This document shows positions 34,955 through 43,530 of a stretch of DNA of 64,000 nucleotides, piece after piece (position 1 is the stretch's first letter; each line of letters opens with the position of its first letter). The DNA is from CADEED01 sp043747835. Lineage in GTDB: Bacteria; Pseudomonadota; Gammaproteobacteria; Steroidobacterales; Steroidobacteraceae. Both the position numbers and the translations under genes were made by a program. The notes under the pieces were generated by a model, which saw only the letters and a program-made list of their open reading frames with translations, did not search any database and had not been told where the DNA came from. The stretch lies in assembly GCA_043747835.1 (NCBI GenBank), contig JAYTOK010000133.1, positions 1-64,000 of the forward strand, written 5' to 3'.

Positions 34955-36387
34955 GGGCGTGGTGCCAGTTGTCGCTGTAGATAGTCGAGGTGCCGCGGCA
35001 TCGAGGACGTCAGCCAATGGATCTGCGTGTTGAGCGCCGCCGCGTGGTCGGCCTTCACGGCGTCGAGGCGCGACACGATCTGCAACTCGAGCGATTGCGG
35101 GACGACGCCCGCACCGAGCAGGATCCAGGCCCAGTCCAGTTCTTCGAACGTCTCGTGATCGCGGATGTCGATGCGGCCGCTCGCGGCGAACAGATCGAGT
35201 TTGTGCGCGAGCGTGTCGGGGAGCGCCGTGCCGCGCGTGGCTTTCCAGAATTCGCCGTCGCGCGGTTTGCCGGCCCGATAGTGCGCGATCGTGAAATCGC
35301 GCAGCGCATCGGCATGCTCGGTCATGACGCGGTTGTACTCGGCGCCCTCGACCTCGCTTCCCGCATCGAACGGGAACAGCTCGATCAGGTTCACGATGCC
35401 GAGCTGCGCGAAGTGCAGATCCGCGCCGGCGAGCGGCTCGAGCTGCATCGCGGCGGCGCCCAGCCGGACGACGTTTCCTTCCCAGAATCGGCGGCGACGG
35501 CCATTGCGTAGCGGCGTCCCCTGCGACTCGCGCGCCGCTTGCCCGTCGAAGGCGCTGCAGTAGACGTGGCCGATCGCGGTTGCATTCGCCAACGGGACGC
35601 GCCAGCTCCAGCCCGCGTTTTCCGCGGTGATCTGCGTCACCGGCCGCGAGCTCGCGTCGGCCGGCATCGGCGCATGGACGATGCGATCGCACGGCAGCCA
35701 TGCCGACCAGTCGCAGAGATCGGTCGCGCTCGTGTCCTCCGCCGTTTCGATGAACACATCCGCGGCCAGAGTCTGGCCATCGGCGAGGTGCAGCACCCGC
35801 ACGCGGCCGTCTTCGGCACGATCGACGCCGGCGACGACGCCCTCGATGCGCGCGATACCCGCGCGCTGGGCGAGCGAGCGCAGATACGCGACGTACGCGT
35901 GGTCGTCGAGGTGATAGCCGTACGTGAAGCTGGACGTGAGCGCCGTGTCGTCGCCCATTGGCCGCGCGAAGCGGCCGAGCTTCGCCGCGACCGCGGCCAG
36001 CGAATAGTCCTCGGGGTTGCCGCGCCGTCCGGCCAGAATTTCGCGCACGAGGTATTTGTAGAACGGCGCGGCGCCGATGTCGTTGCCGATGTCGCCGTGC
36101 GCGTGGCTGTAGCGCGAGCCCTCGCCCTGGAAGCCGCTGTATTCGGTCCCGAGCTTGTAGGTGGCGCCGGTGGCACGCAGCAGGTCGGTCTCGTCGATCC
36201 CGATCAGCGCGTGCATGCCGCGCTGCGATGGAAGTGTCCACCGGATCCCGCGCGGATCATCGCCGCCCGCGGTCTCGAGCACGGTGATCTCGAGTTTGCG
36301 ATGGCGAAAGGCCTTGAGCAGCGAGAGTGCCGCGATCCACGCCACGGCGTCGCCGCCCACGATCGCGACGCGGCTCGCGATGTTCAC
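34951..36387 (-). CDS. Degenerate tryptophan halogenase-like protein (array copy 2)
   Basis: 478 residues from GTG 36387, overlapping the previous gene as GTGA. It aligns along its length with the two neighbours but has lost key motifs. GGGxAGW is replaced by GGDAVAW, the GVGEATIP loop by WTLPSQ, and PLEST by PLAGA, so the catalytic Glu is missing. The Lys (ATYKLGTEY, Lys78) and a WxWxVP motif (GWSWRVPLA) are retained. It probably cannot bind FAD normally or halogenate by the known mechanism. Being intact, coupled and centrally placed, it may be a structural or regulatory paralogue. Confidence 0.75.
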   Translation of the reverse strand: MNIASRVAIVGGDAVAWIAALSLLKAFRHRKLEITVLETAGGDDPRGIRWTLPSQRGMHALIGIDETDLLRATGATYKLGTEYSGFQGEGSRYSHAHGDIGNDIGAAPFYKYLVREILAGRRGNPEDYSLAAVAAKLGRFARPMGDDTALTSSFTYGYHLDDHAYVAYLRSLAQRAGIARIEGVVAGVDRAEDGRVRVLHLADGQTLAADVFIETAEDTSATDLCDWSAWLPCDRIVHAPMPADASSRPVTQITAENAGWSWRVPLANATAIGHVYCSAFDGQAARESQGTPLRNGRRRRFWEGNVVRLGAAAMQLEPLAGADLHFAQLGIVNLIELFPFDAGSEVEGAEYNRVMTEHADALRDFTIAHYRAGKPRDGEFWKATRGTALPDTLAHKLDLFAASGRIDIRDHETFEELDWAWILLGAGVVPQSLELQIVSRLDAVKADHAAALNTQIHWLTSSMPRHLDYLQRQLAPRP

Positions 36388-37925
36388 GACATCATCCCTT
36401 TGTCGAGCGGCGCCGCCGGACAGTAGGAGTTCAGGAATCGGGAGTGATCCCACATGCGCACGGCGGCGTCGTTGACCTGCTCCCTCACCTGCTGCAGCTT
36501 GCGCGTCAACGCGGCTCCATCCACCGCATCGGCCAGCGGATCGTAGTTGCGCGGAATGATGCGCTGACCGAAGTACACGGCCAGCCAGCTCGGCTCGAGG
36601 AACAGTCCGTCCTTGTACGTGACGACGCGCGCGCGATGGCGGAACAATTCCATCTTGTGTTTGAGGCTGTCGGGGATCTCCATCGTCCGGCAGTAGTTCC
36701 AGATCGGCGCATCGTCACGCTCGGTCGCGTGGTAATGCAGGATCAGGAAATCGCGCACGCGGTCGTACTCCATCTCGATCCAGCGGTTGAAGGCATCCAC
36801 CGTGCGCGGATCGAAACTCGGCTCCGCTTGCGCCTGTTCGTCCGTCAGGTAGTCGATCAGCGACGTGATCGCGATCTGGATGAGGTAGATGCTCGTGGAT
36901 TCCAGCGGCTCCAGGAATCCGCCGGAGAGACCGATGGCCACGCAGTTGCGGTTCCAGGTCTTGCGTCGGCGGCCCGCGGTGAATCTGAGGAAGCGAGGAT
37001 CCGCGAGCGCCTTGCCGTCGAGACGCGACATGAGCTTCGACGCGGCCTCGTCGTCGCTGATGAATCCACTGCTGTAGACGTAGCCGTTGCCCATGCGGTG
37101 CTGCAGGGGAATGCGCCATTGCCAACCGGCTTCGCGCGCGGTGGCGCGCGTGTAAGGCGTGAGCGGGCCCGCATTCTCGCAGGGCACGGCCGCCGCGCGA
37201 TCGCAGGGCAACCATTTCGTCCATTCGTCGTAGCCGGTCTTCAGCGCCTGCTCGATCAGCAGACCGCGGAATCCCGAGCAGTCGATGAACAGGTCGCCGC
37301 TCACGATGGACCCGTCCGCGAGCTTCACGGATTCGATCCAGCCGTCCGTGCCACGAAGCTGCACGTCGACGATCTTGCCGTCGGTGCGCTCGACACCGCG
37401 TTGCTCGGCGAAGCCGCGCAGGTACGCCGCATACAGCGAAGCATCGAACTGGAACGCATAGCCGAAGGTCGATTTCACGGAGGAGGCATCGTCCGACGGC
37501 AGTGCGAAGCGATTGAGGCGCGAGGCCACGATCGGCAGTGAATAGGACTCCAGGGGCGCGGTCTCGCCGAGGGATTGCGCGCGTAGCCAGTGGTGGTGGA
37601 AAGACACGCCGGCCATGCGTGAGCCGTACGCACCGAATGGATGAATGTAGGAGTCTCCGAGCCGCGCCCAATCGCAGAACTCGATGCCGAGCTTGAAGGT
37701 GGCCTGCGTCTTGGCCATGAGCTCGCGCTCGTCGATGCCGATGCGCTGGTTGAAGAAGCGGATGTGCGGCAGCGTCGCCTCGCCGACACCGACGATGCCG
37801 ATCTCGCTCGATTCGATGAGACGGATCCGGCTGCGCCCGGCGGGAAATACGGAGGAAAAAGCGGCAGCCGTCATCCAGCCCGCGGTTCCACCACCGACGA
37901 TGACGATGTTGAGCGGCTTCGACAC
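36384..37925 (-). CDS. Tryptophan halogenase-family flavoprotein (array copy 3, first in operon)
   Basis: 513 residues from GTG 37925. All signatures are intact: NIVIVGGGTAGWMTAA, IVGVGEATLPHI, Lys78 in KTQATFKLGIEF, GWQWRIPLQHRMGNGYVYSSG and GGFLEPLESTSIYL. It is close to copy 1 along its whole length, so the two probably arose by duplication. It is the first gene after the TonB receptor terminator and its stop overlaps copy 2 by GTGA. Its ribosome-binding site (CGGAG) is 12 bases from the GTG, somewhat far. No biosynthetic partner is visible except the two 2OG oxygenases nearby. Confidence 0.88.
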   Translation of the reverse strand: MSKPLNIVIVGGGTAGWMTAAAFSSVFPAGRSRIRLIESSEIGIVGVGEATLPHIRFFNQRIGIDERELMAKTQATFKLGIEFCDWARLGDSYIHPFGAYGSRMAGVSFHHHWLRAQSLGETAPLESYSLPIVASRLNRFALPSDDASSVKSTFGYAFQFDASLYAAYLRGFAEQRGVERTDGKIVDVQLRGTDGWIESVKLADGSIVSGDLFIDCSGFRGLLIEQALKTGYDEWTKWLPCDRAAAVPCENAGPLTPYTRATAREAGWQWRIPLQHRMGNGYVYSSGFISDDEAASKLMSRLDGKALADPRFLRFTAGRRRKTWNRNCVAIGLSGGFLEPLESTSIYLIQIAITSLIDYLTDEQAQAEPSFDPRTVDAFNRWIEMEYDRVRDFLILHYHATERDDAPIWNYCRTMEIPDSLKHKMELFRHRARVVTYKDGLFLEPSWLAVYFGQRIIPRNYDPLADAVDGAALTRKLQQVREQVNDAAVRMWDHSRFLNSYCPAAPLDKGMMS

Positions 37926-37950
37926 GAGTGCGGATTCTCCGGACGGCCCC

Positions 37951-37987
37951 AAAGAAAAAGGCGCGCCGTATCGTAATACGGCGCGCC
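37951..37987 (-). terminator. Strong rho-independent terminator after the TonB receptor gene
   Basis: On the minus strand GGCGCGCCGTAT-TACG-ATACGGCGCGCC (37987-37960) is a perfect 12-base stem with a 4-base loop, followed by TTTTTCTTT (37959-37951). It lies 22 bases after the receptor stop, so it separates the receptor from the halogenase genes or gives them lower expression through readthrough. Confidence 0.92.
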
Positions 37988-38008
37988 CTGTCTTCTCAGT
38001 CGCTCGCG

Positions 38009-41000
38009 TTACTTGATGCGATAGCGCACGCCCAATTGCAGGCGAACGTCATTCGTGAACCAAGAACGCGGCAGTGTCAGGCCTTCCGCCGTGACTTGCT
38101 GACGCAACACCGTCTCGGCCTTCAAGAGGTTCTGGGCATCCAGGAAGATGTCCCAGCTCTCGCTCGGCTTGTAGTGCGCGGATGCGTCGAGCTGACCGTA
38201 GGCGTCCTGCCAGATCGGCAGCTTGATGCAGCAGTCGGACTGGCTGATCAGGTAGTCCGAACGCCAGTTCCAAGCGAGGCGCGCCGAGTACTTGGGCTGT
38301 TCGAACATCAGGACGACGTTGTACGACTTCTCGGAGAAGCCCTCGAGCGGCAGGTCATTGAAGGTGATCAGCGCGTCCTGCAGCGTTCCACCGTTACCTG
38401 ACACCGTCGCGAGTCCGGAGTTGCCCACGCCCTGGTTGTCGACCAGCGTCGCGTTCGCCTGGATGCCGAAGCCGCTCCAGATTCCCGGCAGCTTGTCGAA
38501 GAACGTCTGGTACGCGACTTCGACGCCCTTGATGCTCGCACCGTCGGCGTTGATCGGACCGGTGACCGTGACCGGACGCGTCACGCCGTTGTTCGTGAAG
38601 TCGAGCGAATACGACGTGTTGGTCACGTAGTCGCGGAACTTCTTGTAGAACAGCGCGGTGGTGAACGAGCCCGAGCTCGAGAAGTACCACTCGTACGTCA
38701 GGTCGAGGTTGTCGGCCGTAGTCGGCTTCAGTTTCGGATTGCCCACGCCCGCGGTGTAACGCGGGGTGTAGGCAACCGGGGCCGTCAAGCAATCGCCGGG
38801 CGTTGCATACGTCACGTTGCCCGCGGCGCAGCTCGGGGCCACTTCGGCGATGCTGAAGTAGTACTTGTACAAGCCCATGTCCGCGCGTGCCATCGCACGC
38901 GAGGCCGCAAAGCGGACGAATTGCTCATCCGTCAGGCCGAAGCGCAGATTGAGGCTCGGCAGCAAGTTCTTATTCTTCGCGCCTGCTCCGTCGATGTAGG
39001 AACCGAAGTTCATGAACGCCCGGTCAGCCGTCGGCGTGAAGAAACGCGGATCGTTGAAAGCTGGCGGCGTCGCCGGGTTCGGCGCGACGAAGCGCGGGAA
39101 CTGCGCTCCACCGGTGCTGAACACGTCCGTGGTCACCCATCGAACGCCGACGTTGCCCTTGACGCTGATGTTGCCGATCTTCGTGTCGTCGTTGCCGAAC
39201 TTGAACATCACGTAGGCGGCATCGGTGTCTTCGGTAACGTCGAGCTGTTCCACCGGGCAGAACAGGCCGCCGTTGCCGGGCTGCACGGGGCAGGCCGTGC
39301 GATCCGCCAGCGCGACCCAGCTATTGCTGCGGCCGTTGCCGTAGAGCGCGCGCGTCGCGTCGTAGTTTCTGACGATGTCGTAACGCGGATGCAGGAAGAC
39401 GCCACCGTCGAAAATGCCACCGCCGACGAGGTCCGGACCCAGGTTTTGGGGCGCGTACGTGTCCTGCCAGTAGCCTTGGTTCAGGAAGAGCGGAACATCG
39501 CTCTGCACACCCCAGAGCGGCTGCACCGCGCCCCAGTTGTACGTGGACCAGTTGACGTTCTGCTCGCGCTCGGCGCGGCGAACGCCGACGCGCAGCGAGT
39601 CGGCCCAGCCGTCTTCGCTGAGCTTGATGTCCGCGTCGAGACGGATGGCGGTTTCCTTGCCGGAGCTGTCTTCGGCGTGTTCCATCTGCCATTCGTGGAA
39701 ATAGTTCTGCGGATCGGCGTAGCCGCCGGCCGTGAAGCCATAGCCGGTGGGGCGGCGGAACTCGAATCGGGGCTTGTCGCCGGTGATGTCGAGGAAGAGG
39801 TCCGTCGCCGTCTTGTTGTTGGCGCTGTTGTCGAAGTTGACGACCGTCGAATCGATCTTCTGAATGTCGAAGTTCAGGCCGAGCCGCTCGTTGACCGCCC
39901 ACTTGAGGTTCAGCGAGAGATCTTCGGTGACGTTCGTCTGCGTCGAGGCGCGAGTGTCTACGCCCAGACCCACGCCGCGAGTCGACGGACAGTTCGCCGC
40001 CGACCACGAGTAGCAGGTGAACGACGGATAGCCGTTCGGATGCGCGAGATTCGCCTGGAAAGGATTGCTGTACCAGCCCAGGTTGACGTTTTCGTTGATG
40101 ACTCCGCGGGTGAACACGCCGCGGCTGTCGAACTCGTAGCTCGGGGTGCCGGCGGAGGGCGACGAGAACTCATTGGGAATGATGAGACTCTGCGGCGTCT
40201 GGGCATTACCAATGCCGGCGCTCAGGGAATACTCTTCCCAGTTGTTCTCGTACTCCGAACGGTTGTACTGCAGCAGCGCAGTAACGGCATCTTCGGGACT
40301 GGCCCACTGAGCCGCCAGCGCCGCGCCTTTGCGCGTACGGTCATACGTGTTGCGGCGAATGTCGATGCCGCCCGGGATCCACTTGGTTCCGCCGCCATAG
40401 CCGGCGACGTTTTCCGTGCGGAAGAAGCGCAGCAGCTGCACGCCCTGCGATTCGGTGACGACCTGCGAGATCGCGGCGTTGGCCATGATGCCGAATTCGC
40501 CGATGCCGGTTTCCCAACGCGTGCTGAGCAGCGCGGAACCCGACGGTTTGGTTTCGCCGGCGAGGTTGCCGTAGCCCATTTCCGCCGAGAACGCCGCCAC
40601 GAAGCCTTCGGAATCGAAGGGCACGGCTGTCTTCAGATTCACGGTGCCGGCGAGACCGCCTTCGATCATGTCGGCCGTGGAGTTCTTGTACGTGTCGACG
40701 CCGCTCATCAGTTCGGGCGATACGTCGGAGAACGACAGACCGCGCGAGCTGTTCGCGTTGAAGCTGTCGCGACCGTTGAATTCGCTGCGAACTTGCGGCA
40801 GACCGCGGATCACGACGCCGGACGGTTCGGCCGAGAAGTGCGTGGTGTCGCCGGAGGCGGCGAAGCGGGTCACGGTGATGCCGGAGACGCGCTGCAGCGC
40901 CTCGGCAACCGACTTGTCAGGGAACGCGCCGATGTCGGTCGCGGTGATCGAGTCGACGACCGTGTCGGACTCTTTCTTGATTTCCTGCGCGGTGGCTAGC

Positions 41001-41209
41001 GCCTTGCGGATGCCAGTGACGAGGATCTCGGTGAGATTCTCGTCCGACTTCGTCGTCGTGTTTTCCTGGCCGCCGGTCGCGTCCTGCTCTTGCGCTAACG
41101 CAAATGGCGCGAGCAACGTGGCGCTGATGGCAAAAATGGATAAATCTGTCGCGCGAATTTTATTCGCGCTCGCGGCTTTCAGCCGCAGCTTTCGCGATGC
41201 TTTGGACAC
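38009..41209 (-). CDS. TonB-dependent receptor (outer-membrane transporter)
   Basis: 1066 residues from GTG 41209, chosen because GGGGGG precedes it and because a signal peptide begins there (SIFAISATLLAPFALA, cleavage near ALA/QEQ). The plug domain has ITATDIGAFPDKSVAEALQRVSGITVTRF, and the TonB box-like segment is near LTEILVTGIRKALATAQE. A long beta-barrel follows and ends in an aromatic/basic C-terminus (VRLQLGVRYRIK). This is the large CarA/oar-like receptor type of Caulobacter, Xanthomonas and marine gammaproteobacteria, often for oligosaccharides. Adjacent halogenase-like genes are characteristic of that group. No sugar-degrading enzymes are in the window, so the substrate is open. Confidence 0.9.
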   Translation of the reverse strand: MSKASRKLRLKAASANKIRATDLSIFAISATLLAPFALAQEQDATGGQENTTTKSDENLTEILVTGIRKALATAQEIKKESDTVVDSITATDIGAFPDKSVAEALQRVSGITVTRFAASGDTTHFSAEPSGVVIRGLPQVRSEFNGRDSFNANSSRGLSFSDVSPELMSGVDTYKNSTADMIEGGLAGTVNLKTAVPFDSEGFVAAFSAEMGYGNLAGETKPSGSALLSTRWETGIGEFGIMANAAISQVVTESQGVQLLRFFRTENVAGYGGGTKWIPGGIDIRRNTYDRTRKGAALAAQWASPEDAVTALLQYNRSEYENNWEEYSLSAGIGNAQTPQSLIIPNEFSSPSAGTPSYEFDSRGVFTRGVINENVNLGWYSNPFQANLAHPNGYPSFTCYSWSAANCPSTRGVGLGVDTRASTQTNVTEDLSLNLKWAVNERLGLNFDIQKIDSTVVNFDNSANNKTATDLFLDITGDKPRFEFRRPTGYGFTAGGYADPQNYFHEWQMEHAEDSSGKETAIRLDADIKLSEDGWADSLRVGVRRAEREQNVNWSTYNWGAVQPLWGVQSDVPLFLNQGYWQDTYAPQNLGPDLVGGGIFDGGVFLHPRYDIVRNYDATRALYGNGRSNSWVALADRTACPVQPGNGGLFCPVEQLDVTEDTDAAYVMFKFGNDDTKIGNISVKGNVGVRWVTTDVFSTGGAQFPRFVAPNPATPPAFNDPRFFTPTADRAFMNFGSYIDGAGAKNKNLLPSLNLRFGLTDEQFVRFAASRAMARADMGLYKYYFSIAEVAPSCAAGNVTYATPGDCLTAPVAYTPRYTAGVGNPKLKPTTADNLDLTYEWYFSSSGSFTTALFYKKFRDYVTNTSYSLDFTNNGVTRPVTVTGPINADGASIKGVEVAYQTFFDKLPGIWSGFGIQANATLVDNQGVGNSGLATVSGNGGTLQDALITFNDLPLEGFSEKSYNVVLMFEQPKYSARLAWNWRSDYLISQSDCCIKLPIWQDAYGQLDASAHYKPSESWDIFLDAQNLLKAETVLRQQVTAEGLTLPRSWFTNDVRLQLGVRYRIK

Positions 41210-41588
41210 TGCAATGCCCCCCCTGTATGAAAATCTACGGTCTACTGATTTCGAAAACCGATTGTTAGTATTTTTTTGGAGTTTAACGACATCGCAACAA
41301 CAAGCAATACCCGAACGGCCGATAGTTGCAGGTTGGCCGCATGTCCCGACGAGCCATGTTTTGTCGCGATGAACACGACAATGATCCCGGTCGGAACGCA
41401 ACCTCAACGCGAGACATCGCGCCACAAACGCTTGTTTTACCGAGTGGAATCGCGCGTCTTTCGATACGGCGTTCCCGGATCGGTTGCGTCGCGGACAATC
41501 GATGTCTTCGCCAGTGGACAGGGCGATATGTCCCAATGAGGGCAAATATGCAACGCCACTCGCCACGCTGAATCGAGGTCGGATCGCA
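41210..41588. promoter_or_regulatory. Divergent intergenic region between TonB receptor and TPR-oxygenase genes
   Basis: This 379-base region is AT-richer than its surroundings. Near the receptor side a possible minus-strand promoter consists of TTGCGA (41297-41292) and AATACT (41272-41267), with a long 19-base spacer, so confidence is low. A TTTTTTT run (41271-41277) lies beside it. The short frames in the rest have no ribosome-binding site or family resemblance. I see no operator that I can name. Confidence 0.35.
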
Positions 41589-42890
41589 GTGCAACAATCC
41601 CCGGATTCCCGCCGTTTGCGACTCCAGCACGCGCTCGACCTCGAGCAAGCCGGGCGCGCGCGCGACTCGCTGGCCGAATTAGAGGCGTTGGCGGCCGAAT
41701 CGCGCGACTCGCCCGAGTTGTTAGCCCATCTCGGACGTGCGCTCGGCTTCGCGAATCGCGTTGCGGAAGCCGAAGGGTTGCTAGTCGACGCTCTGTCGAC
41801 CTGGCCTATCGATGTACGCCTGCACTCACTACTCGCCGAAATGCGCTGGCAGCGCGGCGCCGGCGGCGCTGCCACCGCGGCTCTCGAGCAGGCGATCGAG
41901 GACTACCCCGCCGAGCTGCAGCTGCGTCTGGTTGCCGCCGACCTGCTGCGCAGCATGGGATTTCCTGCCCGCGCCCTGCGGATTCTGGAGGACGGGCTCG
42001 CGCGCGCGCCGGACTCCGCCGCATTCCTCACGTCGACGGGCGTCGTGCTGGACGAGCTCGATCGCTCGGTGGAAGCCGTCGAACTACTGCGTGCCGCCAT
42101 CCCGCGCGCGCGCCACCTGGCGCAGGCGCAACGAAACCTCGTGCCGGCGCTGTTGCGAACGGGGGCGCCCGCGGAAGCGCTCGCGATTTGCGAGGCGCTG
42201 CTCAGCGCCGCGCCCGACGACCAGATGCTCCTCGCGTATCGCTCTACCGCGCTGCGGCTCGAGAGCGACGCGGCATATTCCCGCCTCTGCGACTACGCGC
42301 GTCTCGTTCGCACGTATGCGCTCGATCCGCCGCCTGCGTATGGCGGCATCGAGCGCTTCAACGAAGCACTGGCGCGCACGCTGACCGTCCTGCATCACAC
42401 GACCCACCGCCCCATCGCGCAATCGCTGCGCGGCGGCACGCAAACCGGCCGCAATCTGCCCGCCGACGAGCCGGTCGTCGCCGATTTTTTCGCGATGCTG
42501 GATGCGCCGATCCGCGACTACATCGCCCGCCTCGACGCGACGTCGACACATCCCGTCGACCGGAGAAAACGCGCTTCCCATCGGCTTTCGGGCTCGTGGT
42601 CGGTGCTGCTGTCGCCGGGCGGATACCACGTCGATCACGTGCATCCGCAGGGCTGGCTGAGTTCGGCGTATTACGTCGATCTGCCGCGGATCGCGAGCGA
42701 CGGCGCGCGCGCGGCTTGGCTCAAGTTCGGGGAGCCGGGAGTGAAGGTGGGATTGCCGCCCGAGCACTTCGTCGAGCCCAACGCCGGGCTGCTCGTGCTG
42801 TTTCCGTCCTACTTCTGGCACGGCACTGTGCCATTTCACGAAGGCGGCGGCCGGCTGACCGCCGCCTTCGACGTGATCCCCGCGAACTAA
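41589..42890 (+). CDS. TPR-domain protein with C-terminal 2OG-Fe(II) oxygenase-like domain
   Basis: 433 residues from GTG 41589 (GAGG upstream). The first ~250 residues are a set of TPR-like helical repeats (HALDLEQAGRARDSLAELEALAAE, ALRILEDGLARAPDSAAFLTSTGVVL, RTGAPAEALAICEALL). The C-terminus has a putative 2OG-Fe(II) oxygenase fold: HVDHVHPQGWLSSAYYVDLP (two His, Asp spacing) and LFPSYFWHGTVPFHEGGGRLTAAFDV (distal His and Arg). This is the TIGR02466-like/DUF6445-like combination often found beside TonB receptors and halogenase genes. It diverges from the receptor gene and is convergent with a lipoprotein gene with no gap at all (stop codons abut at 42890/42891). Confidence 0.78.
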   Translation: MQQSPDSRRLRLQHALDLEQAGRARDSLAELEALAAESRDSPELLAHLGRALGFANRVAEAEGLLVDALSTWPIDVRLHSLLAEMRWQRGAGGAATAALEQAIEDYPAELQLRLVAADLLRSMGFPARALRILEDGLARAPDSAAFLTSTGVVLDELDRSVEAVELLRAAIPRARHLAQAQRNLVPALLRTGAPAEALAICEALLSAAPDDQMLLAYRSTALRLESDAAYSRLCDYARLVRTYALDPPPAYGGIERFNEALARTLTVLHHTTHRPIAQSLRGGTQTGRNLPADEPVVADFFAMLDAPIRDYIARLDATSTHPVDRRKRASHRLSGSWSVLLSPGGYHVDHVHPQGWLSSAYYVDLPRIASDGARAAWLKFGEPGVKVGLPPEHFVEPNAGLLVLFPSYFWHGTVPFHEGGGRLTAAFDVIPAN

Positions 42891-43415
42891 CTATTTCACG
42901 TTGCTCGACACGCGCTGCGTCGTGAGCACGGCCGGGTCGGCGCCGAGCTTGTAGAGGTACTCGTGGTACTCGTTGCTGCCGACCTTGAATTTGGCGAGCT
43001 CGGCGTTCTGCGCCGGAGTCAGCGCGAACTTCGAGTAGCCGCGGTCCACGAGACAGCGGGTCAGCGTTTCGTCGCGAAACCGCTTGGCCGCCATTTCCTG
43101 CGACTGCTGCTGCGTCGCCGCGCGGTTCACGAGATCCGGGCTCGCCGTGCCGGTGTAGGTTCCGCCACCCATAGTGCCAAGGCTTCCGCCCGCGTTGGCG
43201 GTCGAAGCGCCGGATACCTTGGTGCCCTGCATGCCGCCGGCCGTGTTCGCGCCGTTGCCGCTACTCTCGAGCGAGGCCAGGCCGTTGCACATGCCGACGT
43301 CGGTGCCGTAATCCACTTTCGAAACGTTCGCCTTGCCCCAGGCGGTGTTGTGGGCGTTGGTCGAGCAGGCGCAGAGCGCGAATGCGAGCACGCCACTCAA
43401 AATTATCGTCTTCAT
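42891..43415 (-). CDS. Predicted lipoprotein of unknown function
   Basis: 174 residues with a lipoprotein signal peptide, MKTIILSGVLAFALCACSTN, with the lipobox LCAC and Cys at position 17. The mature sequence has a Gly/Ala/Thr-rich stretch (GGMQGTKVSGASTANAGGSLGTMGGGTYTG shown here in part as SGASTANAGG) and a compact end, FRDETLTRCLVDRGYSKFALTPAQ. This last segment resembles other small proteobacterial lipoproteins ending in an LxxCLxxRGYxxF motif. There is a conserved Cys in VGMCNGLASLE. Location is the periplasmic side of a membrane; function unknown. Confidence 0.7.
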   Translation of the reverse strand: MKTIILSGVLAFALCACSTNAHNTAWGKANVSKVDYGTDVGMCNGLASLESSGNGANTAGGMQGTKVSGASTANAGGSLGTMGGGTYTGTASPDLVNRAATQQQSQEMAAKRFRDETLTRCLVDRGYSKFALTPAQNAELAKFKVGSNEYHEYLYKLGADPAVLTTQRVSSNVK

Positions 43416-43530
43416 CGCGATTCTCCCTTCGTCACGTCATTGACGTCTAAGACGCGCGGCTGTGAAAAAGATTCAATCCGCGGGGGTCGCAAGATACTCG
43501 AAGTGCCGGGCCGCACGGTACTGATGGATG

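Noticed and set aside
33434..36241. 935-residue continuous minus-strand open frame
   Set aside because: Only the part downstream of GTG 34954 has halogenase sequence; the upstream part is the out-of-frame shadow of the middle halogenase homologue.
38921..40999. 692-residue plus-strand frame antisense to the TonB receptor
   Set aside because: It is low-complexity, Arg/Val/Glu-rich antisense of a GC-rich gene and has no family resemblance.
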